DNA of 64,000 nt, taken from contig CM062296.1 in the NCBI GenBank assembly GCA_031216915.1, positions 143,696,344 through 143,760,343 of the forward strand, written 5' to 3'. Source of the stretch: Pictodentalium vernedei. Taxonomy: Eukaryota > Mollusca > Scaphopoda > Dentaliida > Dentaliidae. Made by a program: the position numbers and the translations under genes. The stretch's first letter is position 1, and every line of letters begins with the position of its first letter. The notes below the pieces were generated by a model. That model worked only from the letters and a program-made list of their open reading frames with translations. It was not told the origin of the DNA and did not search any database. Shown here one piece after another: positions 43,180 to 54,342 of this stretch.

Positions 43180-43801
43180 ATACCTGTGTTTAGGGCAACC
43201 CGACCGACTCTAAAAAATTATGCTGACCATAAAAATGTTATTGAGTAAAAGTTACTCCTATAGGTCATTGTAACCCCAAATTTCCATCCAATTTCAACTG
43301 TGATTTTGACTCCGGCTTTGGAGATCAAGCTTTCAAAATTACATGTAGAAATGAATATATTTGTCATTATAAATGTGGAACAAGTGACAAGTTCCAGTTC
43401 TGCAAAGGAAATAGATTTTGATAAACAGATGAACATTTAAACCATGATGCGTAAACAGTAATTCTGTCACCTATGTTCGCAGTAAATGCCACGCTCGAAT
43501 GCAATACCAATTAGTGCAGTTGTTCTGAAAAAGGGGTATGACGACTCTAAAGTTTGAAAACAAGGTAAACTTCAGGTTGTTTCTCTCTTTATTCTGAGAA
43601 GTGAAGATCAGATTAGGGTTTTTCAACATTCAGGTTGAAAACCTCGACACGAGTTTTCTGTAATTCGTTAGCATTTTAATTCATGAATATTCAAGGTTTT
43701 TCAAGGCCTCTTACCATATTTTCCAGGATTTCAAGGCCCTGAATGACACATAGTCAAATTCAAGGCCATTCCTTGAATCTAAGCCCCTGTGGGAACCCTG
43801 A
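42276..43801. mobile_element. AAGG-type MITE split by a 1.2-kb element
   Basis: 'gattcctgcaggcaaggact' to about 42487 is the left half. 'attcatgaatattcaaggtt' to 'cctgtgggaaccctga' (43678-43801) is the right half, matching the continuous copy at 25262-25670. Confidence 0.65.
42488..43665 (+). mobile_element. 1.2-kb element with GGTTTCGGTTTC end and coding remnant
   Basis: It starts near 'agataagcagttttcaaatt' with repeats of GGTTCCGGTTTCGGTTTC and ends near 43665. A C-run of about 32 lies at 43146-43177. From 43300 one frame reads LSKLHVEM... SSSSAKE and stops at TAA. A reversed relative at about 59400-60145 keeps the same peptide pattern. Target duplication is not clear. Confidence 0.55.
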
Positions 43802-43925
43802 GTCTATATCCGCAGTTCGGCGTCAGATGAAGAGACTTACAAATCATATGCAGAACAGTGATTCATCCTTTTCACTCATTACTGAGCTATATTTCGAAAT
43901 TATAAAGGATTTTTACCCACTCACA
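43802..43925. other. Spacer between MITE and SINE
   Basis: Unique-looking AT-rich sequence; nothing recognised. Confidence 0.4.
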
Positions 43926-43933
43926 CCACAACT

Positions 43934-44337
43934 TATTTATTTATTTATTGGTCTTTAAGGTCACAAACTTATGCACAATGGCTAATTGTGACCGTGACAG
44001 TTTTACGGGTGGAGGAAGCCGGAGTTCTCGGAGAGAACCACCGAGCGATGAGCAGCTGTCAGCTCTCCAACATCGTAACTCTGCACCGCGGCACAGGCAG
44101 GGTTAGATTGGTTGAAGACATGCGCACCATCGATGTGCAGTACGCCTTAGTACACAGCGTTATCGTGTCCCCATATAGGAAATCGTGGTTAAGTGCCTTG
44201 CCCAAGGACACAACGCAGGAGCACGAATCAGTCGCTGAAATGGTCTCCCATCCAACTACTAACCGCGCTCGACGTTGCTTAACTTCGGTGATCTGACGAG
44301 AACCGGTTACCATGACGCCCCCCCCCCCCCCCCTCCC
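43934..44337 (-). mobile_element. Full-length 5S rRNA-headed SINE
   Basis: Minus strand. A G-rich start, a 5S rRNA-derived head (44242-44313), CCTTGGGCAAGGCACTTAA, the body with 'actgcacatcgatggtgcgc' and 'ctccgagaactccggcttcc', then GGTCACAATTAGCCATTGTG and an AATAAATAAATAA tail. Target duplication CCACAACT at 43926-43933 and 44338-44345. About 404 bp, the longest and most complete SINE here. A 5S-derived head defines the SINE3 class. Confidence 0.85.
44242..44313 (-). promoter_or_regulatory. 5S rRNA-derived polymerase III promoter
   Basis: On the minus strand it reads GGTTCTCGTCAGATCACCGA, AGTTAAGCAACGTCGAGC, GCGGTTAGTAGTTGGATGGG, AGACC. This follows the eukaryotic 5S rRNA from its middle to box C (GGATGGGAGACC), including the box A region. 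The 5' half of 5S rRNA is missing or unrecognisable, so it is not a working 5S gene. Confidence 0.85.
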
Positions 44338-44705
44338 CCACAACTAATACCCTCCTGGAAATAGTTTCAGGAAGGTGACTGCTCTCATAGAATAAGTCAT
44401 TACACAATGATGGGAAACCCTGCTCCATGGGCTTTTTAAGTACCATCCACTGGGAGCTGCAAACCATCAAAGATCCTTATCAGATTTTGACAAAATGAAA
44501 ATGTCTGAGAACAGGTACTTAAACATATCTTCCAGAATAAGTTCTGTGGAGAATAATCAAATTATCTTGGATCTATCTTGTAGAAGCTAGGACAGTATTT
44601 GGATAGAAATTACAAGGTGTGCAGTAAATTACCCAGACCCTAAAGGGTTGAAAGGGACTATGTTTCCATTAAATTAATTGTACAACACTGATTTAGAATC
44701 CCTTA

Positions 44706-45120
44706 GGCCCCATAAAATAGAGATCTTCTATTTCTCAGGGCCATTTTCTGTAAAATTGAATGCAGGCGGGCGGGCGTTTTTTTATTTTATTTTTTATTTT
44801 TGTAATTATTTCTTTGCCATCGAAAGTTCATGTTCTTGGTCTGTTTTATGTTTTAGGCCTCATAATCTACAGAATAGCATGGGTGGTAGTGTATTTCATC
44901 CCTTGAGTGCAAGAAGGCTTTGCAATGCTAAAGCATTGCAAAGCCTTGTTGCACTCAAGGAATACATTTATCAATTTTATTAACTTAGGTAAAATATCAG
45001 ACATAAACCATTTAATTTTTATTTTTTTAAGTTTGCATTGGTTATAAAGAAGGGAGCATGCGACAGCCAAAAAGTTGATGCGGGAGGGCCTGAGAAACTG
45101 ATTTTTAACTTTTTTAGGCC
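44706..45120. mobile_element. GGCC-ended MITE, TTA duplication
   Basis: GGCCCCATAAAATAGAGATC at the left and 'aacttttttaggcc' at the right; TTA at 44703-44705 and 45121-45123. Central palindrome GCAATGCTAAAGCATTGC. 415 bp. Confidence 0.8.
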
Positions 45121-45123
45121 TTA

Positions 45124-45628
45124 CATTTATCAATATTTTCTGCCTTCTGTATTTTCAAATTGAGTGGGCAACAGACGTGAGGGTGATAATTCACCTCAAA
45201 ATGACAAGTTTGATACTGGCTGAAACTTTGCTTTTGTTTTGTATGCATTTCACAACATGAGTTTCTGCATGGGTGGAAAATCAACTTTATGGGCGTTCTT
45301 CATATGGTCCCTGAAAGACCATTTGGATCAACAAATAATGTTACAAAAAATTGAGTAACTGTTGTCTCACTTTCAACACTTGAGGATTTATAAAAAAAAG
45401 AAGAAGATATTATAAAATTAGCTATAGGTAGGCACAGCTGTATTTTCTGGGATACCGACTAAATTGCAGGTGTTTTATTCTTTAGCTTGTTTGCTTAGAA
45501 GACAATGCTTACAAAATCTGCTTTTTAATAACTAAAATTTATTTTTGTTTCAAAACATAGCTGAAGACTCACCACTCACTGGAGTAGGCAGATTATAAGG
45601 TACAGTACTGTGAGAACAAAAGCAGTTC
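45124..45628. other. No recognisable feature
   Basis: No repeat family and no exon recognised. Confidence 0.4.
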
Positions 45629-45777
45629 TTAACCCTTTATCTAACACAAAAAGCAGACAACACTTGCAAACAAAATTCTTGAATAACTAAATATTTTCAT
45701 TTTTTGCATCAAAATCAGCTTATGACCCTCATTCGATGAGGGGTCATAAGCTATGTTTTTGAGACAAAAAATGAAAA
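45629..45777. repeat. TTAA-A MITE, right end replaced
   Basis: TTAACCCTTTATCTAACAC, the left arm and a short core (ATTCGATGAGGGGTCATAAGC). It is cut off by the next element. Confidence 0.6.
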
Positions 45778-46374
45778 CAAGATGCTCTAAAGAGCCTGCA
45801 ATTGCTCACCTGGCAGAACTAAATATCCCTCAGTTATTCTAAGCAAAATCAAAGAATGCAGCTCATTGCCATGTTCCTTCATCCGAGCGAAACAGAATGA
45901 TTGTTTTCAGAGGACTTTCCATGCATTATTTGTGCCAAGTTTGGTTCACGCTGGCCAAGCAGTTTCAGATAACAAGATGAAAATGTGATTTCCCACAGGG
46001 ATTCCATGATAACTATGAGCCACAATTGCGGCCATATTTGCCAACCGATCACCATCAAATGAGGATCGTTGGTACAGGGTGTCCCAGTCATCAAGCACAT
46101 GAAGTTTCAAAGCATTTGGCCTTGTAGTTTCAGAGAAGATTTTTGAAAATCCACCAATCAGAATGAAAGAATGCCTCTGGCAGCCATGTTTTTCATTCGA
46201 TGGGAACAAAATGAGGACAGTTTGTAGAGGACCTCCCATAAACCATTCATGCCCAAGTTTGGTTCACATTGGCTCAGCAGTTCCAGAGAAGATACAAATG
46301 TGAAAAGTTTACAGACGACGACAGACACCTAGTGATGGCAATAGCTCAGAAGTTCCTTTAGGCCAGGTGAGTAA
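45778..46374 (+). repeat. Hairpin-ended element
   Basis: It starts 'aacaagatgctctaaagagc' with TTGCTCACCTGG and ends AATAGCTCAGAAGTTCC, AGGCCAGGTGAGTAAA after a GACGACGACAGACACC stretch. The ends match the AACAAGAGGCCCC ... GGTGAGCTAA layout of the Helitron-like elements, but the internal sequence is different. Confidence 0.5.
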
Positions 46375-46449
46375 AGGGCTAAATGTTGATTTTGTTGAAA
46401 TCACGATTTGATTGAGGACAGTAAAAAAAACTGTGCCGGCAAAATGCAG

Positions 46450-47186
46450 GCAAATTAATATGAAAGTGTCAATGACACTGTAGCTCAACTTGATAAACTT
46501 GAACTTGGTAAGTTATAAGTGAAATGGCAAAATTGAAGATCATTGGTACCAATGTTATTTGGTGAAATTTCAACATAATAGCATTGCATTGTGTGTGCAC
46601 AATGTCTGAGTAATCCATGCATTTTTAAATGTAAACTGTAAGACTGGCTTAAGGAAGAATGTTGATACACAAATGCAGTAAGTTCAGAGGTTATTGTAAA
46701 TGGCAACTTTTTTCACAGAAATGAATGCTAATCAATAGCTCTTATCTAAAAGTCTCGCCTAATAAGCACACCAAGTTAAAAAACAATCCCCTGATAAATG
46801 TGGCATGTAGGCCATATCAAAGAAGAATGTTGATGCACAAATGCATTAAATTCCAAGATTGTTGCAAACAGCAACAGTTTTTGATGGACATGAAAAGACA
46901 ATCGATAGCTCCTATCTTTGTCAACCTGCATAAGCATACAAAGTTTCAAAAGAACCTGATAATGAATGCTCCCTCTGAGGCATGCCAAAAGATGTAAATG
47001 CACTCAGTTTGAAGGTCATTGCTTGTGGCAATGTTTTTTTCTCTCTTTTTTATGGAAATTCATAAAAATACACTGCAGAGAGTGCAAAAGGAATAAGTTG
47101 CTGCACAAATGCAGAAAGTTCAAGGGCTGGTGATAACGACAATTTTTTATGGAAATGAAAAAAAATAGGCCGATGAAATCATCAGA
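46450..47186 (+). repeat. Tandem-repeat element, second family
   Basis: It starts GTGTCAATGACACTGTAGC. Several diverged units with 'ttgatgcacaaatgca', 'gttcaaaggtcattg'-like and GGCAACATTTTT blocks resemble the 32270-34026 element. The first motif recurs at 61920. Confidence 0.5.
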
Positions 47187-48256
47187 TGTGTACCCATACA
47201 CGCAACTAGTAGAAGCTGTATGATGGAGGGCCAACCTGGATGCCGACATTATGTACACCATACATGGTATGGGTACATATAGAAATGGATTGGAGGAGTT
47301 CCTAATTTGATGGATAAAGGGTAAATATCTCCGGATCAAATTATTAGATTTACATAAAAAACTATACAGCACAGCACATCAGTAACCTGAATACATATAT
47401 AAAGTAACCTGATAATCGGATTAATATTTATTGAGTTATCGCATGCCGAAGAAATGGATTGGAGGAGTTCTCAATTTGAAGGATAAAGGGTTAATATCAC
47501 AGGATTAAATTATCAGATTTACACTAAAATGTATACTGCTCGGCGCATCAGCAACCTGAATACATAAATGAAGTAACATGACAATCGGATTGATATTTTT
47601 TGAGTTATCTCATGCCAAAGGGATTGGAGGAATTTTCAATTTGAAGGATAAAGGGTTAATATCTCAAGATCAAATTATCAGATTTACACCAAAAACTATA
47701 CAAAAACTATACAGCTCGGCACATCAGTAACCTGAACACAAATATAAAGTAACTTGACAATCCAAGCAATATTTTTCAAGTTATCGAATGCCAAAGGGAT
47801 TGGAGGAATTTTCTTCAATTTGAAGGACAAAGGGTTAATATCTCAGGATCAAATTATCAGATTTACACCAAAAACTATACAGTCTGGCAAATCAGTAACC
47901 TGAACACAAATATAAAGTAACTTGACAATCCAAGCAATATTTTTCAAGTTATCGAATGCCAAAGGGATTGGAGGAATTTTCTTCAATTTGAAGGACAAAG
48001 GGTTAATATCTCAGGATCAAATTATCAGATTTACACCAAAAACTATAAAGCTCGGCACATCAGTAACCTGAACACAAATATAAAGTAACTTGACAATCCA
48101 AGCAATATTTTTCAAGTTATCGAATGCCAAAGAAATGGATACGGATGCCAGACGGACAGATGGACAGACAGACAGACCGACAAAGGATGGACGAACGACG
48201 GATGGCCACCCCGGATGCCGGCATTATGTGTACCACACATAGTATGGGTACACATA
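47187..48256 (+). repeat. Tandem-repeat element, ~165-bp units
   Basis: Five units have the order 'ggattggaggaattttcaat', 'aaagggttaatatctcagga', 'tcaaattatcagatttacac', 'cagtaacctgaacacaaata'. The last two or three are almost identical to each other. The element is bounded by TACACCATACATGGTATGGG at the left and GTACCACACATAGTATGGG at the right, after GACAGACAGACAGACCGAC. Confidence 0.65.
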
Positions 48257-50460
48257 AACAAGAGGCCCCACGGGGCCTGAGGGCGCTCACCTGATACTGG
48301 CCGAGTCATATCACCAAAATAGCAAGGGATTCTGCCTTGTGGTTATTATCAGTTTTTCAACATAAAAGTGTTTTCTCTACTTAGTAACCCAGAGTGTTCA
48401 TATGTTAGATCCCCATATTGGGTACTCAATAATTTATCTATTTATTTATTGGAATTTAAGGTCACTTTCTAAGGCTACATCATTACAGAGGCATAATTAT
48501 AATATCAGGTTTGGTCAATCGTTTATGCCTATTACTGCCCACTTTACAGGGCTTTCAACGCAGGAATTGGTTACTGGGCCCAATTTTATCAATAAACCAG
48601 AACTTGAACAAATTTCAATTTGCCGCTTCTAAGAAAACTAAAAATCAAATATCAAAAGATTCTGAGAGGAGTATCAGAAAAAAAAGATTTTTTAAGAATA
48701 TTTCTCATACTGAACTAAGTTATACATGGGCTCCCATAGGGAGCCCAAAAATAAAAGCTTCTGAAGCAGTGTTTTGGGAGAAGAAGATTCTTCAACGTTA
48801 TTCCCATTAGCTACACTGTTAAAAAATGATGACTCGGCACTTTTAGTCCTAGAAAAGAACCTTATGATAAAATTTTTACCATTTTTTTCTTCCGGTCCTA
48901 AGGAAGCTTCACACCATATAAAAATTCTCAGTGCCATGTAGTTCTGGAGATATGGGCATTTAAAAAGAAAAAATTTTTTTAGCTCCTGCAGTTCCCGTGG
49001 GGGACAGGAAAACAATTTTCGGCATAAATTAGGTACTTATGACCCAATAAGCCCTCATATCAAATTTGGTTCAAATCGACTTTTTGGTTTGGAAAATAAA
49101 AATTTTGGTATAATTTGGGCTCCCACAGTGAGCCCAAATATGAACCCAGGTACTTGGCTTTACCAAACTTCACTCTCAGCCCCTAAGAATGCTGTACATC
49201 AAATATCAAAACATTTTGACTGGTGGATCTGAAAAAAAAATTTTTTTTAAAGAATATTGCTCATATTGAACTAAGTTATAATTTGGGCTCCCACAGGGAG
49301 ACCAAATATGAGCCGAAGGACTTGACTTGAACAAACTTGAATCTCACCTCCCTAAGCATACTGTATACCAAATATCAAAAGATTCTGACCGGTGGATGCG
49401 AAGAAGAAGATTTTAAAAGAATATACCTCGTATTGCACTAAGTTACAATTTGGGTTCCCAAAGGGAGTCCAAATATGAACTCAGGGACTTGGCTTGAACA
49501 AACATCAATCTCACCCCCCTAAGGATGATGCATAGCAAATATCAAAAGATTCTGATTTGTGGATCCGAAGAAGAAGATTTTTAAAATATATCCCTCATAT
49601 TGCACTAATTTGAACATTTGGGTTCCCATAGGGAACCCAAATATGGACCGAGGAATTTGATTTCTACAAATATGTGAATCAATGTTCCAAAGATGTTATA
49701 TGTAAAATATGAAAGCTTTTAGAGCAGTGGTTTGGAAGAAAACAATTCTTTATTTTTTCCCCATTGCCTACTGTGTTAAAAAATACTGACTCAGCACTTT
49801 TTCAGAGTCCCGAAAAAGTACCCTATGATAAAACCGATAGCAATTTTTTTTTACCAATCCTTTCTGTTGGTCCCAAGAAAGCTTCACACCAAATAAAAAT
49901 TCTCACTGCCGTGCAGTTTTTGAGATATAGGCGTTTTAATTTTTTTCTATTTTTAGCTCCTGTGGTTCCCACGGGGCTACAGGAAAAAAAATTTCTGCAT
50001 AAATTAGGTACTTATGACCCAATAAGCCCTCACATAAAATTTGGTTCAAATTGGCCTCTCGGTTTAAAAAATAGAAATTTGGGGTGGGGCCAAAATTTTT
50101 GCTCCTCCCATAACATCGCCAAGTATAGACCTACAAACTTCTCTTGAACAAACTTGAGTCTACACCTCAAAAGGAAGCTGCATACCAAATATCAAGTCTC
50201 TGCTATTGCTGGTTCTTGAGAAGAAGATTTTTTAAGAATTGGAGCATTTTTGCCCCACCCCTCTGCTCAATATGAGCCGAAACCTAATTTGCCCAAAAAT
50301 CAAAATGCCGCTATATAACCCCTACTCACATGAAATTTCATTAACATGCGGCCAGTGGTTTGGAAGAAAAAGACCCAAACACCACCTTCACGCCGGACGA
50401 CGGACGCCGGACGAAAAGTGATCAGAAAAGCTCACCCTGACTTTCAGTCAGGTGAGCTAA
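48257..50460 (+). repeat. Helitron-like element, 2.2 kb, with SINE inserted
   Basis: Starts AACAAGAGGCCCCACGGGGCC and ends with the hairpin AGCTCACCCTGAC / GTCAGGTGAGCTAA. The internal units are the AACAAACTTGAATCT family. A short minus-strand SINE fragment lies at about 48430-48605. The last 400 bases match 2200-2730 closely. Classification as Helitron-type is inferred. Confidence 0.65.
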
Positions 50461-50588
50461 AAATCAATAGCTGGTGGTCACCCCAAACACACATACCAAG
50501 TTTCAAAACGATCCGGTCAAAAATGTGCACTGCAGGGAAATATTGATGCATAACTGCACAAAGTTCATCAAAGGTCGTTGCCATTGAC
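50461..50588 (+). repeat. Second-family tandem unit, interrupted
   Basis: 'ggtcaccccaaacacacata', 'aagtttcaaaacgatccggt' and GTCGTTGCCATTGAC belong to the 32270 family. The unit is broken by the hAT element and resumes after 51552. Confidence 0.55.
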
Positions 50589-51544
50589 TAAGGCTTCCAC
50601 GTTTACACGTGTAAACTTGAACGTTTCGTTTATGGGCATTAAACGTTTACAGTTCTGGTAAACGTGTACACGGAATGAAGTTTTAATAGAGTAATTTCAA
50701 AATTGCAGATTAATGCAGAAAGTCAAAGAAACAAAAAAAAAATTTCCAACTTCGCAATGCAATATTTTGGTAATGCTTCAAAAAAACTGTGTACTAGTTC
50801 CGACTGGCGCCGCCGCCACAGTAACCGAATGAAATCATCTTCAAATCATGTGATATCATATGTGACACAGTCACGTGAGCCACATGGCTGTGCTTATCTT
50901 TGGTGTGGGATGTTTTAGTTTATTCGGATTTACATGTATATTCCCAAAGTGATACACAATTGTTCTCGATGATTTCGTTCACCTGACATGGATTATTAAT
51001 TTATTATTCACACATGGGATGATCTTGGGATCGATTTATGGAGTTTGACAGACAGACTGGCACTTGCCGTGTTTGAAAATTTGGATTCCCCTGCATGGTT
51101 TGTAGACTTTGTTTATTGTTGCGACATTGCATTCCACTCTCAAGTCCGGTATTGTCACTATTGTGTGCCATGGCAACTCACTCCAACATTACTGTTTGAA
51201 AAAAAAACAAGGAATTTCACCCCGAACCCACCAGAATGAGCTCAAGAGACCCCCATAAATTTCAAAATTTACCCCCCCTCCCCCCATAGACAGAGCGACT
51301 TTGCCTTCGGCATCTGCATGCTGTGATCGTTCGTCTACGTCGTTTTTGGACGAACTGTAAATCGGCTGTCTCAGTAACATAAATTGTATGCCCTGTACGC
51401 AAAGATATGATGAACTTACTGTGTATTATTACACACTTCTACCAAATATTGACTACTTGCATTGTTAGTACGTGTAAACGTTTCCGTTTCGTTTACAGAC
51501 AGTCGTTTAAACGTTTACAATTTTGTCTAAACGTGGAACCCTTA
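50589..51544. mobile_element. hAT-type non-autonomous element, 956 bp
   Basis: Termini TAAGGCTTCCACGTTTA and TAAACGTGGAACCCTTA are inverted with one mismatch in 17. An exact 8-bp duplication CCATTGAC lies at 50581-50588 and 51545-51552. Subterminal repeats of AAACGTTTA type occur at both ends. Eight-base duplications with short TIRs define the hAT class. No transposase frame. Confidence 0.85.
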
Positions 51545-51799
51545 CCATTGACACTATCCTCTGATATATGGATGAACTTTTCAACACACATAACTTACAT
51601 TTGACACAACCAACCTCCTTTCTCGAACCACCCAAATTCTTTTTGTATAAAAAAAAATAGTTTGACCCAACACCTGCCATCAAAATTAGCAACAGCAAAT
51701 GACAAAGCGGGAAGATTATGTGAAGTTTGTCATTGTTGCAACTCAACTAAAAAATAATGAAATACTTATTTCAGGCTTCAATGTTAAAAAAAAAATTAC

Positions 51800-51910
51800 C
51801 GGTTTTATCATCATCTTCACTATCATCAAGACCAAATTCAAGACGCAATCTCTCTGACAAACTCATTGTTTTACTTCTCCATGGAGGTGAGAATGGATCT
51901 CCATTCAAAG
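51800..51910 (-). CDS. KMT2E/SETD5: KMT2E/SETD5-like protein, acidic exon
   Basis: 111-bp exon, phase 1 to phase 1. Acceptor TTTTGTTTTCAG then CTTTGAATGG; donor ACCG|GTAATTTT. The first residue Ala is made of G from the upstream exon plus CT. It reads ALNGDPFSPPWRSK, TMSLSERLRLEFGLDDSED, DDKTG. The amphipathic SLSERLRLEFGL segment followed by an acidic cluster is the least repetitive part of the predicted protein and the best candidate for a conserved interaction motif. Family membership is inferred from linkage to the upstream exon. Confidence 0.8.
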
Positions 51911-52516
51911 CTGAAAACAAAAATTTAAAATTTTTTAACCATCTATCAAATCTGCAGACCCACACATATTAGGGGAGTATTTGTTTCATTCACCTGTCGT
52001 TTGCCTTTTTTTATCCCCTGATTACTAGACTTCCTATGGAAAGCAAGAAACATTTCCTCAAATTGCTATTGATTTTTGTAAAAAGTTGTTCGAAAGGAAT
52101 GGTTTAACATGCCGAAGGAGGGCAGGGAAGGTATGGGGAACAGGCCCCTTTCGACCCTAAGTGACTGTTAATGACTAATTTCCACATGTCTACTCGTGTT
52201 GAAGGAGGAAAAAGTTGTTCAGAACCATGATCTCTTTTATACTGAAGATAACACTTGAGACACTGACATGGATATGCTGGGATGTACTATACTGTTGGCT
52301 AGGACTCTCAAAGCCCTTTCTAATAGTGTCTTATTACAACACATGATGCCAGCTCAATGAAAGCAACCTTTGAAATAAGCTGTTGAATTCTGGGTTTCAC
52401 ATCACAATATGTGCATAAAAATAAACCTACTTCTCATACTTAAAATATATGCAAAAAGGATGACCAGAAAATGGGTTGCCTGGAAGAGGTTAATGTAACG
52501 TTTTCTTGAGTTGCCT
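51911..52516. other. Intron sequence, nothing recognised
   Basis: No repeat family shared with the window and no further exon seen. Confidence 0.4.
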
Positions 52517-52776
52517 TTAACCCTTTACCCAACGTACTGGTCAAAACCAGCCAGTGCTATTCACAAAAATTGCCAATTAATTTTCATTTTTTTTATATTT
52601 TTTGTCTCAAAAACCTAGGTTATGATGACCCTTCTTTGAAATGAGCCCATTGAGCTCGTTCCAATGAGGGGTCATAACCTGTTTTTGAGACAAAAAAATG
52701 AAAAAAATTAGTTATTCAAGAATTTTGTTTGCAAGAGTCGTCTGCTTTTCATGTTACCAGGTAGGTAAAGGGTTAA
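52517..52776. mobile_element. TTAA-A MITE
   Basis: TTAACCCTTTACCCAACG at the left and GTAGGTAAAGGGTTAA at the right, core TTTGAAATGAGCCCATTGAGCTCG. 260 bp, with a short local duplication (CCAGGTAGGTAAAG) at the right end. Confidence 0.75.
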
Positions 52777-53186
52777 TTCTAATTTGTAAGAAACTGCGGG
52801 TATGGACTAATTTGACTCTATTGAGCAATAAAAACCCACTTACCAAAACTCTCATCGCACACTCAAATTTTGTTGGTTTTTGTGCAAATGATTTGCTGTA
52901 TATCCTAAATTTCCATTTACTGATTCTGGGTCAGTCTCTCTCGTTACCACACCTACTTTATTTAAGCTTATCCAGAACTTGATGAAAAAAACCCCTCATC
53001 ACTGATGGGCAATATACCAAGAAACATGTAAATATATGTTTTATCCAGGGATGAAAGTGCCAAAGGATAAAAATGCCTGAAAATCTTTAATTAAGAACCA
53101 GAGGTTCTTGCTTAGTGCCAATGGTACAAGTTGGGGGGCCTGAGAGGAACCTCAGATTAGAGCTTGTCATATGTGCAGGGATGTTA

Positions 53187-53405
53187 GTGTTTTATTGGTG
53201 TTTAATGTCACATATTCCTCACAATGGCTAATCGTGACAGCAACATGGAGATAAGGTCAAGTTTAAGTCAATCGTTTATACCCATGTTGCCCATATCTGA
53301 GGACTTCGACTCAAGTATTGGTGACTGGGTCCTATTTTCCCCCCAAAACAGAGCTTATTTCCTTAGTAAAAAAGCACTGCTTCATTTCCCACGGTTCCCA
53401 TGGGG
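53187..53405 (-). mobile_element. Short SINE copy
   Basis: GTTTTATTGGTGTTTAATGT, AATGGCTAATCGTGACAGC, 'gactgggtcctattttcccc' and 'cacggttcccatgggg'. Target duplication uncertain (GTTAGTGT against GCCAGTGT). 52777-53186 before it has no recognised feature. Confidence 0.65.
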
Positions 53406-53813
53406 TATGCCAGTGTGTTAAGACTAAAAACTATGAAACTGTTGAGTGAAGCCAGTCTTCATTGAAAAGCAAAATCCCTAACAGACAAAACATTTTATAC
53501 TGACTGTTTCCATCAGAAATGAGGTTTGCCAATGATTCCTCTGGCCTCTTTGGGAAAGGGTCCAGTGCCCTTGCAGTTGGGAAATTTGCATCATGCATGG
53601 AGGCTCCAATTGGGAATTTTTTTTGTAGAAGAAACCAACAAAGAATAAGAAATATTACCTTCAAATTGAGCAGCCAAGACTTGCCTAGAAACAACTGACA
53701 AACTGACAAGGTTCTTAGAATATAACTTGCAAGTGTATCTAAACATTGCCTGTCGGTGCAACAGTTTTCTTGCAGTAAAAAAGTGATCAAAATTGTAATT
53801 TTTCTATATTTGG

Positions 53814-54063
53814 TTAACTCGTAGAGTGCTGGAAGCCCATATTTGGGCTTTACTCTGACATGCAGGGACAGTAATGTAAAGGCCTCATATTCAGTGGATA
53901 TGCTTCATATTATCATTGAAGCGAAATTATTTAGTCTGTATAGATTTGCCTTGTTACAATTTATAGGAGAGTGCCTAAAGGCACTCTCCCATAAATTGTA
54001 ACAAGGCAAAGACATGTGAACAAATTTTGATGGTCAAAAATAATTCAGCACTCTACCAGTTAA
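53814..54063. mobile_element. TTAA-B MITE, intact 250 bp
   Basis: TTAACTCGTAGAGTGCTGG at the left and CAGCACTCTACCAGTTAA at the right, centre GGAGAGTGCCTAAAGGCACTCTCC. It lies 280 bp from the first exon's donor. Confidence 0.85.
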
Positions 54064-54342
54064 GAAAAACCTGTTGTCTGCCCTTGAATTTGATGCATTC
54101 TATGCATCATTAGGTTGATAATTATTGGTTTTCGGAGAGCATATAACCTCTCAGTTCAGGTAGCTGCCAAATGAGAATTAAATGTCTGTTTGAATGGGGA
54201 CTGAGATTGGAAACTTTTTGGTCTGAATTGGGAAAAGGTCCCCCATATTTGGCCCCTGTAGACACCCAAAAGAATCCATGTTTGTTAACAGTACACATGT
54301 TACAGTAGGCATAGTTTCTGCAGAAAGAGGTTCCTCACTTAC

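Noticed and set aside
44242..44313. A functional 5S rRNA gene
   Set aside because: Only the 3' half of 5S rRNA is recognisable and it is fused to a SINE body with a target duplication.
45879..46239. Overlapping minus-strand frames as a gene
   Set aside because: They lie inside a hairpin-ended repeat element and share sequence with other repeats.
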